NCBI GenBank assembly: GCA_035772735.1
Contig: JASDFA010000018.1
Span: 60,976,001-61,040,000 of the forward strand
Length of the DNA stretch: 64,000 nucleotides
Source: Datura wrightii
Lineage: Eukaryota; Streptophyta; Magnoliopsida; Solanales; Solanaceae
Direction: 5' to 3'
Shown here: positions 10,812 through 23,394 of the stretch, one piece after another
Layout: the number at the start of each line of letters is the position of its first letter
Numbering within the stretch: the first letter of the stretch is position 1
Notes under the pieces: model-generated
The model's input: the letters and a program-made list of their open reading frames with translations, nothing else
Databases searched by the model: none
Told to the model about the DNA's origin: nothing
Position numbers and translations under genes: made by a program

Positions 10812-11966
10812 TGTTCCTACATATATAACCATACAATCCCAATGTTATTCGAATCATAACTAGCTACGACTAAGGTTGGGTTTAATCACCCCACACTTAG
10901 TCTTTAGCCGCAATTAACACAATTCGGCAAGACATTCATGATTTCACAATCTTTACATTTAACTTTCTTAGTGCCTTCATATAATTAGATGGAATAATTA
11001 GTATATACTACTCGGACTTCATACAACGAATAACAATATCGCCATCGATTCCATTATATCATCATAGCACTTAGCAAAATTTTTATTCTCAACAACCTAT
11101 GCAATTCACCAATTTCATTTTTCCAAAATTCCCTTGTCTACTTAGCCTATTCAACATTAATCACGACATAATTCACATCACCCAACATGCTCAACCCAAT
11201 TTTTTTTACATTTCAAACAAGTTTAGTTTTCTTCCTTTTCAAATTCCAACCCTAGCTACCAATTTCGCAAAAATTCATTAAAACATTCATTCATCGAGTT
11301 CATATACTCACAACGATATTATGAACATAAATCAATCATAACATAAATGAATTCAAACTTAATTTTCACTTACGGCAAGTTTCAATCACTACCCATGCTC
11401 AAAAATTGAAATTTCAAGCAAAAATGAGGTAAAGTTCAAGAACATACCCTTAATCCGATGAAATTGAAGAAAACTTGAAGAAAACTTGTGCCTAGGTCCG
11501 TGTCATGTTGGGGGAGGAGGGAATTTAGGGTGTGGGTCGCAGAGGGATTGAAAGAATAGGAAAAAATGAAGGAATTTGGGGTTAACAAGGAGGTTTTTCG
11601 CACAGGTTACCCGGTGACCCAAGGTTACCCAACGCGAATTACACCTCAACGTGTCACGGAGGGTAACATGGAGGCCCCCCGCCGTGACACGGAGCCAACG
11701 CGTAGGCTCACTGTCATGCTACTTTTTATTTTTCTCACCTCGATTTTTTCCTCTGCGCTTTTTTGCATTTTTGCCCTCCGTTCCAACTGAAAATCATTTC
11801 ACAACAAGAAATTGGTTAGAATTAATAGGTTTCAACGCAACAATAATTTTTTTCTATTTATGTTTTTCTTTTTTTCCAACTAATTCTACTCATCTATTAC
11901 AAAAATTTCAGGGGTTGCCTCCCGTGCAGCGCCTGGTTTACCATCGCGGCTCGACTTTATGTACGC
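10812..11966 (-). other. B1 region between integrase and extra ORF
   Basis: Non-coding. Reading the minus strand from pol: the AGGCAA motif (11912-11923), a run of T-rich DNA, the hairpin CGTGTCACGG...CCGTGACACG (11650-11691), then a polypurine-tract-like motif (10888-10901) about 75 bp before the ORF start. The hairpin is the same sequence as in the LTR promoters. Confidence 0.65.
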
Positions 11967-13173
11967 TCAATCATCCTCTAGAGTGATGGACGTCTTCTGT
12001 CGAATAACGTCCTCACCCCAGTAATGCTTATAACGCTGCCCATTAACCAAGAACGTGGCACTTCGATCTTCTTGCCACAACTCCATTGCCCTGTGCGGGG
12101 TCATTCTCACTACCTCAAACGGCCCTGACCATTTGGACCGCAATTTTCCTGGAAACAGCTTCAATCATGAATTGAAAAGCAACACTTTCTGCCTCGGCTC
12201 AAATATCCGATGCACCATATGCTTATCGTGCCACCTCTTTGTTTTCTCTTTGTAGCACTTGGCACTTTCATAAGTATGCCAACGAAACTCATCAAGTTCG
12301 CTGAGTTGCATCAGCCTCTTCTTACCCGCTAGCTCTAGATCCATGTTCAATTTCCTCACAGCCCAAAAACTTGGTGTTCTATCTCCACCGGCAGATGACA
12401 CGCCTTTCCATAGACCAATCTGTACAGAGAAGTCCCAATTGGTGTCTTGTAAGAGGTTCTATAAGCCCACAACGCATCATCGAGTTTGCTTGACCAATCA
12501 CTACGTTGTGCATTCACTATTTTCTGGAGAATCTGCTTCCCTTCTCTGTTCGACACCTCCACTTGCCCACTAGTTTGGGGATGGTATGCTGTTGCCACCT
12601 TGTGGCGCACCCCATACTTAGCTAGCAAGTTTTCGAAACTTGCACATACAAAATAGCCCCTCCATCACTAATAATGGCTCGGGGTGTCCCGAACCTGGTG
12701 AAAATATGCTTTTTCACAAATTTCGTTACCAGCTTGTTGTCATTCCTGGGGCAAGTTGTTGCTTCAACCCACTTTGATACATAATCAACTGCCACTAAGA
12801 CGTAATAATTACCAAATGACGGTGGGAACGGGCCCATGAAATCAATACCCCATACATCAAAGATCTCCACTTCTAGTACATGCTGCAGCGGCATATCTTG
12901 CCTCCTACCAATTGCACCTATCCTTTGACATCTATCACACATTTTGACGTATGCCATAGAGTCTCTAAATAGTGTAGGCCAAAAGAAACCTGACTGTAGC
13001 CTCTTGTGCGTTGTCCGCTCACCTCCGTGGTGCCCTCCATACAATGAAGAGTGACAACTCCTCAAAACTTCTGCAATCTGGCTCTCCGAGATGCATCTTC
13101 TCATAACCTGATCCGGTCCCTGGTTAACCAAGTACGACTCATCCCAAATAAAATAACGGCAATCATGCCTCAA
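11967..13173 (-). pseudogene. B1 integrase
   Basis: C-terminal pol domain that would join element DNA to the host chromosome. The zinc region is visible (HSSLYGGHHGGERT, then CDRC). The catalytic DDE residues are present: D in GIDFMGPFP, D in ISDGG and E in VSNREGKQIL. The second D and the E are in different frames because of a shift near 12640. The C-terminal part (FPGKLRSKWSGPFEV, YKHYWGED) ends at 11967 with TLEDD-stop. Stops at 12404-12165 boundaries and the shift make it inactive. No chromodomain follows, as expected for the Athila lineage. Confidence 0.88.
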
Positions 13174-13182
13174 TTTCTTTCT

Positions 13183-13905
13183 CTACTGAGCCATAGCCTC
13201 CGGTGGATATACTCCACTCACTAGCAAATTCACTATGTCTACATACCAAGGGATCTCAGCTTCCCTTATTTCCAAGAGCTGCTCATCTAGGAACTCCTCT
13301 TTGATGCTGTCACCTTCCTTCACATGCGACCGACTTTCCAATCGCGATAGGTGATCTGCCACTTGATTCTCGCTCCCCTTTCTTTCCTTAATTTCTAGGA
13401 CAAACTCTTGCAACAACAAGATCCATCTGATCAGCCTGGGCTTTGCATCCTTCTTGTTAAACAGATACCGAATCACTGCATGATCGGTATACACCACTAC
13501 TCTGGAACCCACCAAATAGGACCTGAATTTGTCAAACGCAAATACCAATGCTAGCATCTCCTTTTCTGTGATTGTATAATTAACTTGGGCAGCGTCTAGT
13601 GTTTTGCTTGCATAATGAATAGAATGAAAAATTCTATTCCTCCGCTACCCCAATACAGCTCCCACAGCCACATCGCTTGCATCACACATCAGTTCAAACG
13701 GTTGTTCCCAATCCGGAGAGATAAGGATAGATGCTTCTATCCATTTCTGTTTCAACTCCTCGAATGCTTTGACACAATCTTCATCAAACTCGAACTTCAC
13801 CTCTTTTTCTAGCATCCTCCATATTGGTCTAGAAATTTGAGAGAAGTTCTTAATGAACCATCTGTAGAACCCTATAGGCCCGAGAAAACTGGGAACACCC
13901 TTCAC
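13183..13905 (-). pseudogene. B1 RT connection and RNase H
   Basis: Removes RNA from the RNA-DNA hybrid during reverse transcription. Seen in order: FLGPIGFYRWFIKNFSQI (RT connection), FELMCDASDVAVGAVLG (first catalytic Asp), TEKEMLALVFAFDKFRSYL (Glu), VYTDHAVIRYL (Asp) and NQVADHLSRL. The key acidic residues are kept, but a stop and frame change lie at about 13560-13645, and an in-frame stop separates it from integrase near 13180. Confidence 0.88.
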
Positions 13906-14712
13906 TCACACCGGTGGTGGTAGCTTTTCAATAACTTCGATCTTAGCATGATCGACCTCCAACCCCTTGTAAGACACTTTATGGACAAGGACGATACCCT
14001 CCTTGACTAAGAAATGACATTTCTTCCAGATGAGTACAAGGTTGGATTCTTCACAGCGAGCAAGCACCCTGTCAAGATTCTACAAACAAGTAGCAAATGA
14101 ATTACCGAAAACAGAAAAATCATCCATAAATACCTCGACGAAATCTTCCACCATGTCATGAAAGATCACTATCATGCAACTCTGGAATGTGGCAGGTGCA
14201 TTGCATAAACCAAATGGCATCCGCCTAAAAGCATATGTCCCATAAGGACATGTGAAGGTAGTCTTCTCCTGGTCCTCCGGTGCTATGGCTATTTGGTTAT
14301 AGCCAGAGTACCCATCAAGGAAACAATAATATTCTTGTCCAGCCAATCTGTCCAATATCTTATCAATGAACGGGATAGGATAGTGATCTTTCCTTATAGC
14401 TTCATTGAGCTTCCTGTAGTCCATGCAAATCCGTCAGCCTGTGAGGGTGCGTGTAGGGATCAGCTCATTTTTCTCATTGGTGACCACAGTCATCCCTCCC
14501 TTCTTTGGAACGCACTGAACAGGACTGACCCATTCGCTTTCCGAAATAGGATAGACCACACCTGCATCAAGCCACTTAATTACTTCTTTCCTAACCACAT
14601 CCTTTATTATCGGATTCAACCTCCGCTGAGGCTGTACAATTGTCTTTGCTCCTTCCTCCATGAAAATTCTATGTGTGCAAAAAGCTGGATTGATACCCCG
14701 AATATCTGACAT
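13906..14712 (-). pseudogene. B1 reverse transcriptase
   Basis: Copies element RNA into DNA. The fingers (RRLNPIIKDVVRKEVIKWLDAG, WVSPVQCVPKKGGMTVV) and palm (MDYRKLNEAIRKDHYPIPFID, CFLDGYSGYNQI, MPFGLCNAPATFQ) are clear. The active site reads FMDD in EVFMDDFSVFG, the usual Athila form. A stop at about 14434 splits fingers from palm, and another lies near 14080. The catalytic residues are otherwise intact. This is the only Athila-type RT in the window. Confidence 0.92.
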
Positions 14713-15846
14713 CTACCAGCCCATCGCTTTCTTCCTTCTTTTGAGAACCACCACTGCTTCCATTACCTGTGCCTCCGTCAATTCTGCGGAGATGATGACT
14801 CGCAAAGTGTCATCTTCCCCCAAATAGATATATTTTAAATGGGGACGTAATGTTTTCAACTCAAGTTTTGGTGCTTCCTCAATAGATGGTTTTGGCAATG
14901 GTTCCAAGGACCTCATTAAAGGCTGAAAGTAATGCTTCCTGAGATACCATTGTGGTTCATTTAACATTTGCACCATCTCATATGTATCTCTATCTCCGAA
15001 ATGTTCGGATCTCATCAACGCTCTTTCCAATGGATCTCGAGAATCAACAATCTGAAGAATTTCTGCTTGGTCTAGCACATTGATTGCTGAAAGCTCCTCA
15101 TATATAGTCGGAAGCTTCATGGCCTTATATACATCAAATACCTCCACTTTGTCATGCACTCGCATGGTTAGCTGCCCTGCAGCTACATCAATCAAAGCTC
15201 TCTTGGTTGCCAAGAAAGGACGTCCCAAAAAAAATGGGACTTCCGCATCCAGCTCAAAATATAAGACAATGAAATCTACCGGGAAGATAAGGGAGCCCAC
15301 TTGCACCAGCACGTCCTCCACAATGCCATCTGGTCTGGCCAAGAAATGGTCTGCTAACTACAAGATGACTGTATTTGGTCTAGGACTGCCCAGCCCCAAC
15401 TTCTTGAACACCGATGTCGGCATCAAGTTAATGCTCGCTCCCAAATTGCATAATCCACGAGCTCAGATACTTTGCCCAATTGTTATCTGAATTGTAAAGC
15501 TCCCGGGGTCCTTGAGATTTATTGGCAACCTGTTCTGTATCCGAGAAGTGCACTCCTCAGTAAGTGCCACCATAGCATACTCCGTCAATCTGCTTTTGTT
15601 AGCTACGATGTCCTTGATATACTTTGCATGTTTCGGCACTCCCTGCAAAACATCAACCAAAGGTAAATTAATGTGTACCTATTTAAGCACCTCCATGAAC
15701 TTTTTGAAACAAGCTTCCTCCTTGTGTTTCTTTAATCTTCTAGGGAACGGGGGTGGTGGTCTTTCTGCTTCAGTTGCCTTCTCCTTCCCCCTCTCATCAT
15801 CATGTTCCCTATCTTTCTCCACTGCTCCTGATTGCTGAGGTGGTCT
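14713..15846 (-). pseudogene. B1 gag-protease linker and aspartic protease
   Basis: Would cleave the Gag-Pol polyprotein. The segment GVPKHAKYIKDIVANKSRLTEY to TIQIT leads into the protease core. The active-site motif, normally CDLGAS in this lineage, reads CNLGAS, so the catalytic Asp is replaced by Asn. A TGA lies eight codons upstream of this motif (GQSI-stop-ARGL), and B2 has the same stop. Downstream are GIVEDVLVQVGSLIFPVDF, LGRPFLATKRALIDV and VHDKVEVFDVYKA. Several further stops are present. It is inactive. Confidence 0.85.
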
Positions 15847-17348
15847 TTATGGTTCCACCTCCTTGAGTTGTAAACCACTCCTTGTGGTCACTGCACTAAC
15901 CTGCTTGGGATTCGGGTCAGTGTCTCTCGGTAGTTCTCTTGGCCTGGTGTTTTGAGCTCCAGTTAGTTGTCCGAACTGGTACTCCAACGCCTTTGTAGCT
16001 AACTGGTTATTTTTTACATCTGCTGCCAATTTTACATAATCACCCTTCAATTGAGCTTGGTTAGCTAACATTGTTTTAAACATTTCCTCAATGATGGTGG
16101 TTGGTGGAGGAGGTGCGTTGTTACCTCTGTATTGAGACTGATAGTTGTGTTTCCTCCCTTGATTTCTCTGCGCACCCTGATTCGAACTCTGCCCTTGATG
16201 GTTGTTACTACCCCAAGAGAAATTCGGATGATTCCTCCAATTCGAGTTGTAGTTTTTTCCATACTGCTGGTGATGATTTCTCTGTACATTCCCAACAAAG
16301 TTCACTGAATCTGGATTTGCACCACAACACTCAGCTGAGTGTTGATTACTACCGCATACTTCACACCAAATTTGCTGCACTACATTAACTGGGGCTTGAG
16401 GTTGATTCAAGCTCATATTGCTGAAGTGGGTGTTAAGTTGAATTTGCAACGCAGCTATCTGTGCAGCGATAGCTGTAAAACCATCCACTTCAAAGACTCA
16501 TGTCGCTTTCCTTGTTCCTCCTCTAGAAGAGTCCGTATTCCACTCTGGATTTCCCTGTGAATTACGATTTAACAAAGTATACAGCTCCTCATAAGTCTTT
16601 TCTAATGCTTGTCCCCCAGCTGCTGAGTCTAGCAAAATTTTTGTGTGGGGTTCCAAACCCTCTATGAAAGCATGCACCAGCACATCATTGGACTGGTGAT
16701 GGTGAGGACAATCCTTTAGTAATGATTTGAACCTTTCCCAAGCTTGATACAGATTCTCCCCCTCTCTTTCTTTAAAACTTAGAATTTGACTTCTAAGTCT
16801 TGCTATTTTCCCGAATGGAAAGAACCGTATCAGAAACTTTCTTGCAAGATCATCCCACGTGGTGATAGAGTTAGGTGGTTCACCTTTCAACCACCTATTT
16901 GCTTCCCCCAATAATGAAAATGGGAATAATGTAAGCCTCACGTAGTCGGATGATACTCCAGCGAGGATGTAAGTGTCACTTATCTCCAAAAAGTTTTGGA
17001 GATGGTGTTGTGGATCTTCGTGAGGGAGACCTGTGAATTGCCAACTGGTGTGCAGCAATTGCACCATGTTCTGTTTAAGCTCAAACCTTCCTCCTGGATC
17101 TGGTCTGCGAAATACTTGTTGTAACATTGTTAGCATGTGGGATTGCCACTTCGCGAACTGGCCTAGCTGCCATTTCCTCTGGCTCTAATACTTCCCTCAC
17201 AAGTGGTGGACTCTGTTGTTGCTCCAGGATAGTCTGTCTGAGCAACTATAGCTTTTCTCTAGAGCTTCCCTTCTTTGACGATGAAATTGTCTTTCCGGCT
17301 CTATGTATGAATTCACCAACTCCTTGTCTCTTGCCAGTGTTCAACAGA
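15847..17348 (-). pseudogene. B1 gag
   Basis: Structural capsid and nucleocapsid protein. The capsid part shows GGRFELKQNMVQLLH, EDPQHHLQNFLEISD, WDDLARKFLIRFFP and NLYQAWERFKSLLKDCPHH. The zinc knuckle CEVCGSNQHSAECC fits CX2CX4HX4C. A Q/N-rich tail follows (NFSWGSNNHQGQS). The frame is interrupted by a stop near 17230, by TGA at 16498 and by a stop at 15847. The N terminus starts near 17348 (TGKRQGVGEF), but no ATG is certain. The upstream 5' leader is short (about 100 bp to the primer site). Confidence 0.88.
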
Positions 17349-17444
17349 ATTCAATATCCGCAAAAGAAAGGCTAAGATCAAGTTGTCAAAACTTATATAG
17401 AAATTGTAAACTAACACTAAGAAAACAATTTCACCAATTGCCAG

Positions 17445-17462
17445 TCCCCGCCAACGACGCGA
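17445..17462 (-). other. B1 primer binding site, degenerate tRNA-Asp type
   Basis: Six nt from the 5' LTR. Compared with the A1 site (3920-3937), three of 18 positions differ, so priming would be weakened. Confidence 0.7.
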
Positions 17463-17468
17463 AAAACA

Positions 17469-18966
17469 TGTTCCCCAAAAACTTGTTTGGGGTTTCTGTG
17501 GTGACTACGCGCAAGTGCACGTGGTCGAACAAGTAGTAAAGTGGCTTAAGTAAGCCAAGTATCGATCCCACAGGGACTGAACTACAGTAATAATTAACTT
17601 AAGTGTTAATGAGCTATATCATTAAGAATGCAGACAACCAAATGAATAAGATTTTTAGAGTTTGAGTTACTAATTAATAAGAATCTAAAGCAAAATTATA
17701 AAGTGAGTCTGAACAATAGTAATGAGCAAGATGAGGTTAAAACGAACATGCAGGGAATTAATTAATCGATATAATTCAGTTAATCTTTCCTTCGGTTTCT
17801 AGTCAAGAATTATTGCTAATGGATTGGAACTTTTGTCTCCTATCCAACTTAAGAATCATGAACCTTCAATCTACATTTTTGTGACAAAAGAATTTCATGT
17901 TCTAGCCATACAAAACCGATTCCTTAATTGACTAATAAGACTTTCATATATATTTCTATTCTGAATGTAAATCAATTCTTAATTTTCCCAAACTAAGAAG
18001 AGATCATATCCTACCAATTCAAAACTTTCCAATTTCTTTAATCAAAATTGCACTTTTTAGATATGCATTAACATTGGCCAAATGTTAATGCAGTAAGAAC
18101 AAGAATTGATAGAACAACCATTGAAGAAAAGATGAAAACTAAAATGATCACTAATTACATTCCACTACAATTGTTCTTAACCTCAGCAAGAAGTGAATTT
18201 AGCCACTCATTTGTGGATTAAACATCATCAAATGAGTATAAATCATACAAACAATTGATATAAAAGAGAAAGAGATAGAGAAGAACCCTAGAATTTTCGT
18301 CCCCTCAACTGCCTGTAACCTACGTTCTTGCTCAACCAAGTAAGAATTATTTAAAAAAAAACGTAAGTGTGCTATTTATACTAGTGAGAATTTTTCCCGG
18401 AATAACAAGCAACGTGGCACGGAGTGTATCACGGAGCACTCCCTCCGTGCCACGGGGGTATCGCGGACCCTCTCTGGCTCCTCTTGGCGTGCCACGGCCT
18501 GCATCGTGAAGCCTGGCCAACGTGCCACGATGCAATCGCGCACCTACACTGGAAATTGATGACCCAGGTAATTGTACTCAACGTGCCACGGCATGCATCG
18601 CGTGGCATTGCTTCCATGTCACGGAGGTAACGCAAGGCTTCACTGGAATTGGCCAAAATTCAATCACCCGAGGTAGAGTGCCTCCACGATGGCAGCGTAA
18701 CACGGCTCCATCGCGGAGCCCTTATTTTTGCTGCTCTTCCTTGACCTTTTCCACTCCTTGCTTCCATGTCCATTCCCGATTTATACCAACATGTATCTTA
18801 GCTTCCCAAAATTCCATTTTACCTGCAAAACAACACTAATCATGTTGGTTAGTGTAAATTCACATTTTAACTACAAATCGCATGAGAATGCACAAATAAC
18901 GATAGATAACAAAGATGAAATGAAGCATTTGAGTATCACTTGGGCATATAATTCTTCCCAAGATCA
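17469..18966 (-). repeat. B1 5' LTR
   Basis: Begins TGTTCCCC on the plus strand and ends AAGATCA, followed by the duplication GCCAT. It is similar throughout to 501-2007. Confidence 0.9.
18372..18454 (-). promoter_or_regulatory. B1 5' LTR promoter: TATA box and hairpin
   Basis: TATAAATAG on the minus strand (18372-18380). Upstream by 32 nt is a perfect 12-bp inverted repeat, CGTGGCACGGAG (18413-18424) with 18443-18454. This would have been the promoter for B1 RNA. Confidence 0.78.
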
Positions 18967-19988
18967 GCCATTCCACGAAAGGCTTAATTTTGCACGTTTT
19001 CTCATTTACTATAAATAGGTCCCTTAGCTCCTAAAATCACTTGGTCACGATTTTATTCTGGAAAACCACCTAGGAGTGAAGGGAGAAGTGGGAGAATTCA
19101 CCTAGGGTTTGTCAAATTCCCTTCTCTTCTACCAATTCTTGTAAGTATATTAATGTAGTTAAAGTTCCTTGTAATTTTACGAACATTAATGGCTATAACC
19201 CTTCCTTTAGGGCTGAAGCCATGAGTATGATTGTGTTTTTATGAATTTGTGTCGGAATTAAGTTATTGATTGTTGTTTTGTCTTGCATTCTTGATTATGG
19301 TTGTTTTTATGATTGATCACCATGAAAACATACTCGTTAACTTAGGCATACGTTTGAGAAAGCATTTACCTAGGTCAGAACATGAGAATGTAAGGAGCAT
19401 GATTGTATCTCACGATATAATTTGTGTTAGGATCGAAATATACCTAACACCTTGCTTGGTTGATAAAACGGGATGAGCTAGGCACCAACTTAGAATTATC
19501 ACATCACCACTCGAAGAAGTAGTTGTGAATCTAAGTTGAGTCGAATGATTAGGTGTACGAGAGTCCCTAATCATTTCCACATAAACCACATCTACATAAT
19601 TAATTGCCCACGAACTAGAATTAGCATCCTCGCTCACAATGTTGCAGTGAGGCTAGTTTGTCGTGTTTAGAGGCTCGAAAGGCCATGAACATGCAATTCT
19701 AATTATTTGAGACGACAATTAATAGTTTCATACTTAACCATTACAAATCGTAATAGCGCATGATTATGTGGTTTTAACTCTATGTTGCTCCTTGAGTGAA
19801 TTCAGAATATGTCGCTGACCACAATTAGACTTAACTAAACCTTCTCGAAATCTTCTATAATCAACACTTGCGAAAGTTTATATCACACTTGAACTAGATA
19901 ATTAGCGGAATGGGTTCAGTCCCTGTGGGTTCGACATTCCGGTTCTTAAAAAGAGCCACTATATTACTTGTACGACCCGTACACTTGC
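18967..19988 (+). repeat. A0: right part of the A-family LTR
   Basis: Continues the LTR begun at 1-500, from the second GCCAT copy (18967-18971). It includes TATAAATA at 19010-19017 and the end block near 19915-19988. It stops about 25 bases short of the LTR end seen in A1 and joins directly to chromovirus gag sequence, so a deletion has removed the end and everything that followed. Confidence 0.85.
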
Positions 19989-21177
19989 AAGAAACCATCA
20001 TCACCTGCCAGTTGTACTAGTAGATGCCCCCTGATGTGTTTTGTGTGGGGGAGGGGTTGCTGAACTAGAATTTGGGCCTCAGCCCCCAACCTAATCCTGC
20101 CTCGAAACGGGACAATTTCTGAGAATATGTCCAGGCTGCCCACATCCAAAACAAGCTCCTGACCCTGCCAAACACTGGTCTGTGTGTCCTCAGGTGCACC
20201 TGTGACATGCTGGAATGTTGGAGTCTACGGGTCTACTGCTATGACCCCTAGATCCTGATGCTCGCCCTCTCTGATCATGTCTGGGCCTAGATGGCACACT
20301 TAGTATTGAAGATACTGGGGCTGATGATCTCTGGTGGGCTTCCTATCGGTGCCCACCACCAGACCTCTATTGAGAGAATATGTGGTCCTCAGTCTTGGCC
20401 CTCTTGGCCTCCGTCTCCCTCAAATATGTTGCCTCCATCTACTGAGCGTACAAAACAATGTGAGGGAATTCCATGTCCTGATGGAGCATATCTTTCCTGC
20501 AGTCCTTGTCCAAATATCCTACTATATCATGCATAAATCTGCTCACCCGCGCCCGCTGGCCGGCCACTAACTCCGGCGCATACTTAGATAGGCGAGTGAA
20601 CTCAAGGGCGTACTCCTGAACAGTCATCCTCCCTTGCCTTAGATTCACAAATTCATCTTCCTTCAACTACCTCATCTCTCGAGGGAAGAATTGATCTAGG
20701 AATGCAACCTGAAACTCCTCCCATGTGATCGGACCTGCTCCTGCGACCCTACTGTCCTTCTACTAGTGGAATCAAATATGCGCAACCTCTTTCAACTTGT
20801 AGGAGGCCAACTCTGCGCACTCAGCACTAATCACCCCTAACCTGGGTGATCTTGACAATCTCATCAATGAAATCATGCGGGTCCTCATCTACCTTGGACC
20901 CCAGAAACTCTAGTAGGTTCATCCTCAAGAATTCCCTGACTCGCATCGCTGCAGCCGCATTGCCATTTTGCGGAACATGCGCAACAGCCTGCTGATTGAC
21001 CTGAGCGATCAAGGCCAGCGCAGGCATCTAAATGGTAGCTCGGAACTCAACATGAGCGACTGGCTCCAGTGCTTGAGGCTCCTGAACTGGCAGGGCTGGC
21101 TGATGCTCGTGACCATCTCCATCCTCGTGTCCCTCACCACATCCATTCCTCCTTCCATACATCCTTCGAGGAGCCAT
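19989..21177 (-). pseudogene. C1 chromovirus gag, C-terminally truncated
   Basis: Starts at ATG 21177-21175 (MAPRRMYGRRNG). The capsid region shows VREFLRMNLLEFLGSKVDEDPHDFIDE and, further on, FVNLRQGRMTVQEYALEFTRLSKYAPELV. The zinc knuckle is CFGCGQPGHILRNC, a good CX2CX4HX4C. Stops fall after FRATI, after VRGD and elsewhere. The frame ends at the junction with A0 at 19988/19989, so protease and pol are gone. Confidence 0.85.
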
Positions 21178-21369
21178 GATTCTGCAATCGCAAATAGCAT
21201 GAATTAGAAGTATAGAAAGGCTTTTCACCACACGACATAGATCATGAAAGAAGGGAACATTTCCTAAAATGTCTAGCATCCTCTTCTTCATAAGTGTGGT
21301 GCGCATCACACCCATGAAAAAGACTCTACCCAACGCGGCTTTTAGACTCCCTAGAACACATCAAACCTA

Positions 21370-21383
21370 TGGCTCTGATCCCA
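21370..21383 (-). other. C1 primer binding site, tRNA-Met type
   Basis: TGGGATCAGAGCCA on the minus strand, directly beside the LTR. It differs at one position from the usual TGGTATCAGAGC match to initiator tRNA-Met. Confidence 0.75.
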
Positions 21384-22436
21384 TGTTTTCTAATACCCAA
21401 GCGTAGACCCGGATCATAGACATGGGACAAAGGGCCCTGAGAGATCCCAAGTTGACCCATGGCATAAGCGTACAACTAACACATTCGAGAAACTGAAGAA
21501 AACATCAATATAACTCCGCAGAAGTCTAATTCAACATAACATCAAAATAACATCCAATGATAACACATACATAAGTCTGAAAAGCCTCTAGTCTAGACGA
21601 GTTGATGGGAAAAAACCCCCAACTAACTCAACAATATAGAAACTGAAATATGACATGAAGCTGAAAGTCTAGTCCTCGAAAGATGAGGTCTCACCACTCA
21701 CGCAGGTGCTAACTTTGATAAGAGACTACGAGCAGGGCTGAACCTGAGAATTGGATCCTGCATTATGAAATGATGTAGCATAGAAATGATGCGGTAAGTA
21801 CGTGGAATGTACCGAGTATGCAAGGTAAGAAAAATCTCTCAAGCAAAGTAAATAATTTAAAGCATATCATGCATGTCATAAACTTTCAAGTATAAGTAGA
21901 AGGGCTACATGCATTCATTCTGAAATTGAAATCTTATCATGACATGACCATGCTTAGATTCACAACATCATGACTGACTCAAGTGACTCAAAGCTAAACA
22001 TAACATATATATCAAAAACTGAAGATTGAGTCAAACCTTCCTTTTACATCATGCATGAATAAGGTAATCATCATGAGTAATGCATATGCAAATATGAACG
22101 ATATAGATAGTGGGAGACTCTTCACTTAACTAACATACCACGATAGATATTACGTGGTCCCGATTATCGCAATCAAGTAGGCAGAGCCATCCCAAATCTT
22201 GCCAGGGCTAAGGACGCTACCTGGATATCAATATCAAGCTGAAGGGCCAATCGGGCTAGGGATAGCTCACAAGGGAGGTCCCATTATTATAATAGTATCA
22301 ACCTACGTTGGCACGTAGTTCTGGGGCATAGGGTAATTGACCCTTAACCCGCTCGGTGCTAGACTCTTCTCTCCCAAAAACATGCAAAGCTCTAAATAGT
22401 ATATAATGCAGCTCAACATCGTCAATTGACGAAGCT

Positions 22437-22600
22437 CAACATTGTCTAATTATGAAGATCAATATGAAATCATGCATAACTCAACATCGTATGAAACGGA
22501 GCTCAACATTATCTATTGATAAAGCTCATAACGAAATCATGCATAGACTTGACATCATATGAAAATATAGCTCAACATTATCCTTTGACAAAGCTCAATA
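22437..22600. repeat. Imperfect tandem repeat in C1 LTR
   Basis: About two and a half units of 65-70 bp beginning AGCTCAACATT and containing GAAATCATGCAT. The units are diverged. Confidence 0.6.
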
Positions 22601-23394
22601 ATGACATACTTCTCAATTATAAATTCATTCATATGAGAAGCTTTATTTCGAAACATACCACAAGCTAGAATTTATGAAAATTTTGGAAACTTCACTTCAA
22701 ACAATCTGGTAAGCTTATGTTGGGAAAATCAACACTTTAAATGAAAATGTAGGCATTACCCAAAGCTTTATCATGCTAGGATCTACTTGTTTCCATTTGA
22801 AAACATCATAATCCTGGGTAGCTTAGAAACATGATATCCATCATTAAGTCTCATCATCATCATACATTCAACATCATTCTCTTCTTTCATGAACTTCTCA
22901 TCCATGGGCATTTAAATTTCATAATTTAGAAATCAAAATTTGGATTGAAAACCATTTAAAATCTGCTCAAGCTTCACAATTCATCAATATAAATATAATT
23001 TAACCATACCCATTTATAGAGATTGAAGAATTATGCAATTGGATAGAAACCCCACACTTGATCGTAGGCAATTCATCATGTTTTGATAGAAATTGGGCAT
23101 GGGTGTGGAAGAAGACACCCACTCATAGCCTTACATACATGGGAGTGGTGAATTCTAATACCCTCTAGTTTCCCAAGCTAAGATTCCAGTGGAAACCTTG
23201 AGATTTTGCCTTAAATCTCCTCTTCAAACCTTCACACTAGCATGCATGGGAAGAATGGCTTAGAGTACGTTTTCCCCTACTTAAAACCCACTAGAATGAT
23301 CTTTAAACGACGTAGTATAGGTCTTAAGAACTTAGGAAATTACGAGAAGACCCTTACTAATTAGCAGAAAATAACTGCCAGGTGACCTTAACAG

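Larger units (their letters stand above)
501..18966 (-). mobile_element. B1: Athila-type Ty3/gypsy retrotransposon, near full length, inactive
   Basis: A minus-strand element with two LTRs (501-2007 and 17469-18966), a degenerate tRNA-Asp primer site, gag, protease, reverse transcriptase, RNase H, integrase, an extra ORF and a long 3' UTR. The flanking 5-bp duplication GCCAT (496-500 and 18967-18971) is perfect. The target was an A-family LTR (A0). A1 (2425-8198) later inserted into its 3' UTR. The domain order and the FMDD reverse transcriptase place it with Athila-type elements. Stops and frameshifts in gag and pol make it non-functional. Confidence 0.9.

Noticed and set aside
19964..20149. 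Separate small gene at the C1 end
   Set aside because: This frame is an off-frame reading of the gag zinc-knuckle region. The true frame gives CFGCGQPGHILRNC.
22437..22600. Possible CRISPR-like repeat array
   Set aside because: Units are long, diverged and have no spacers of constant size. The context is a plant LTR.
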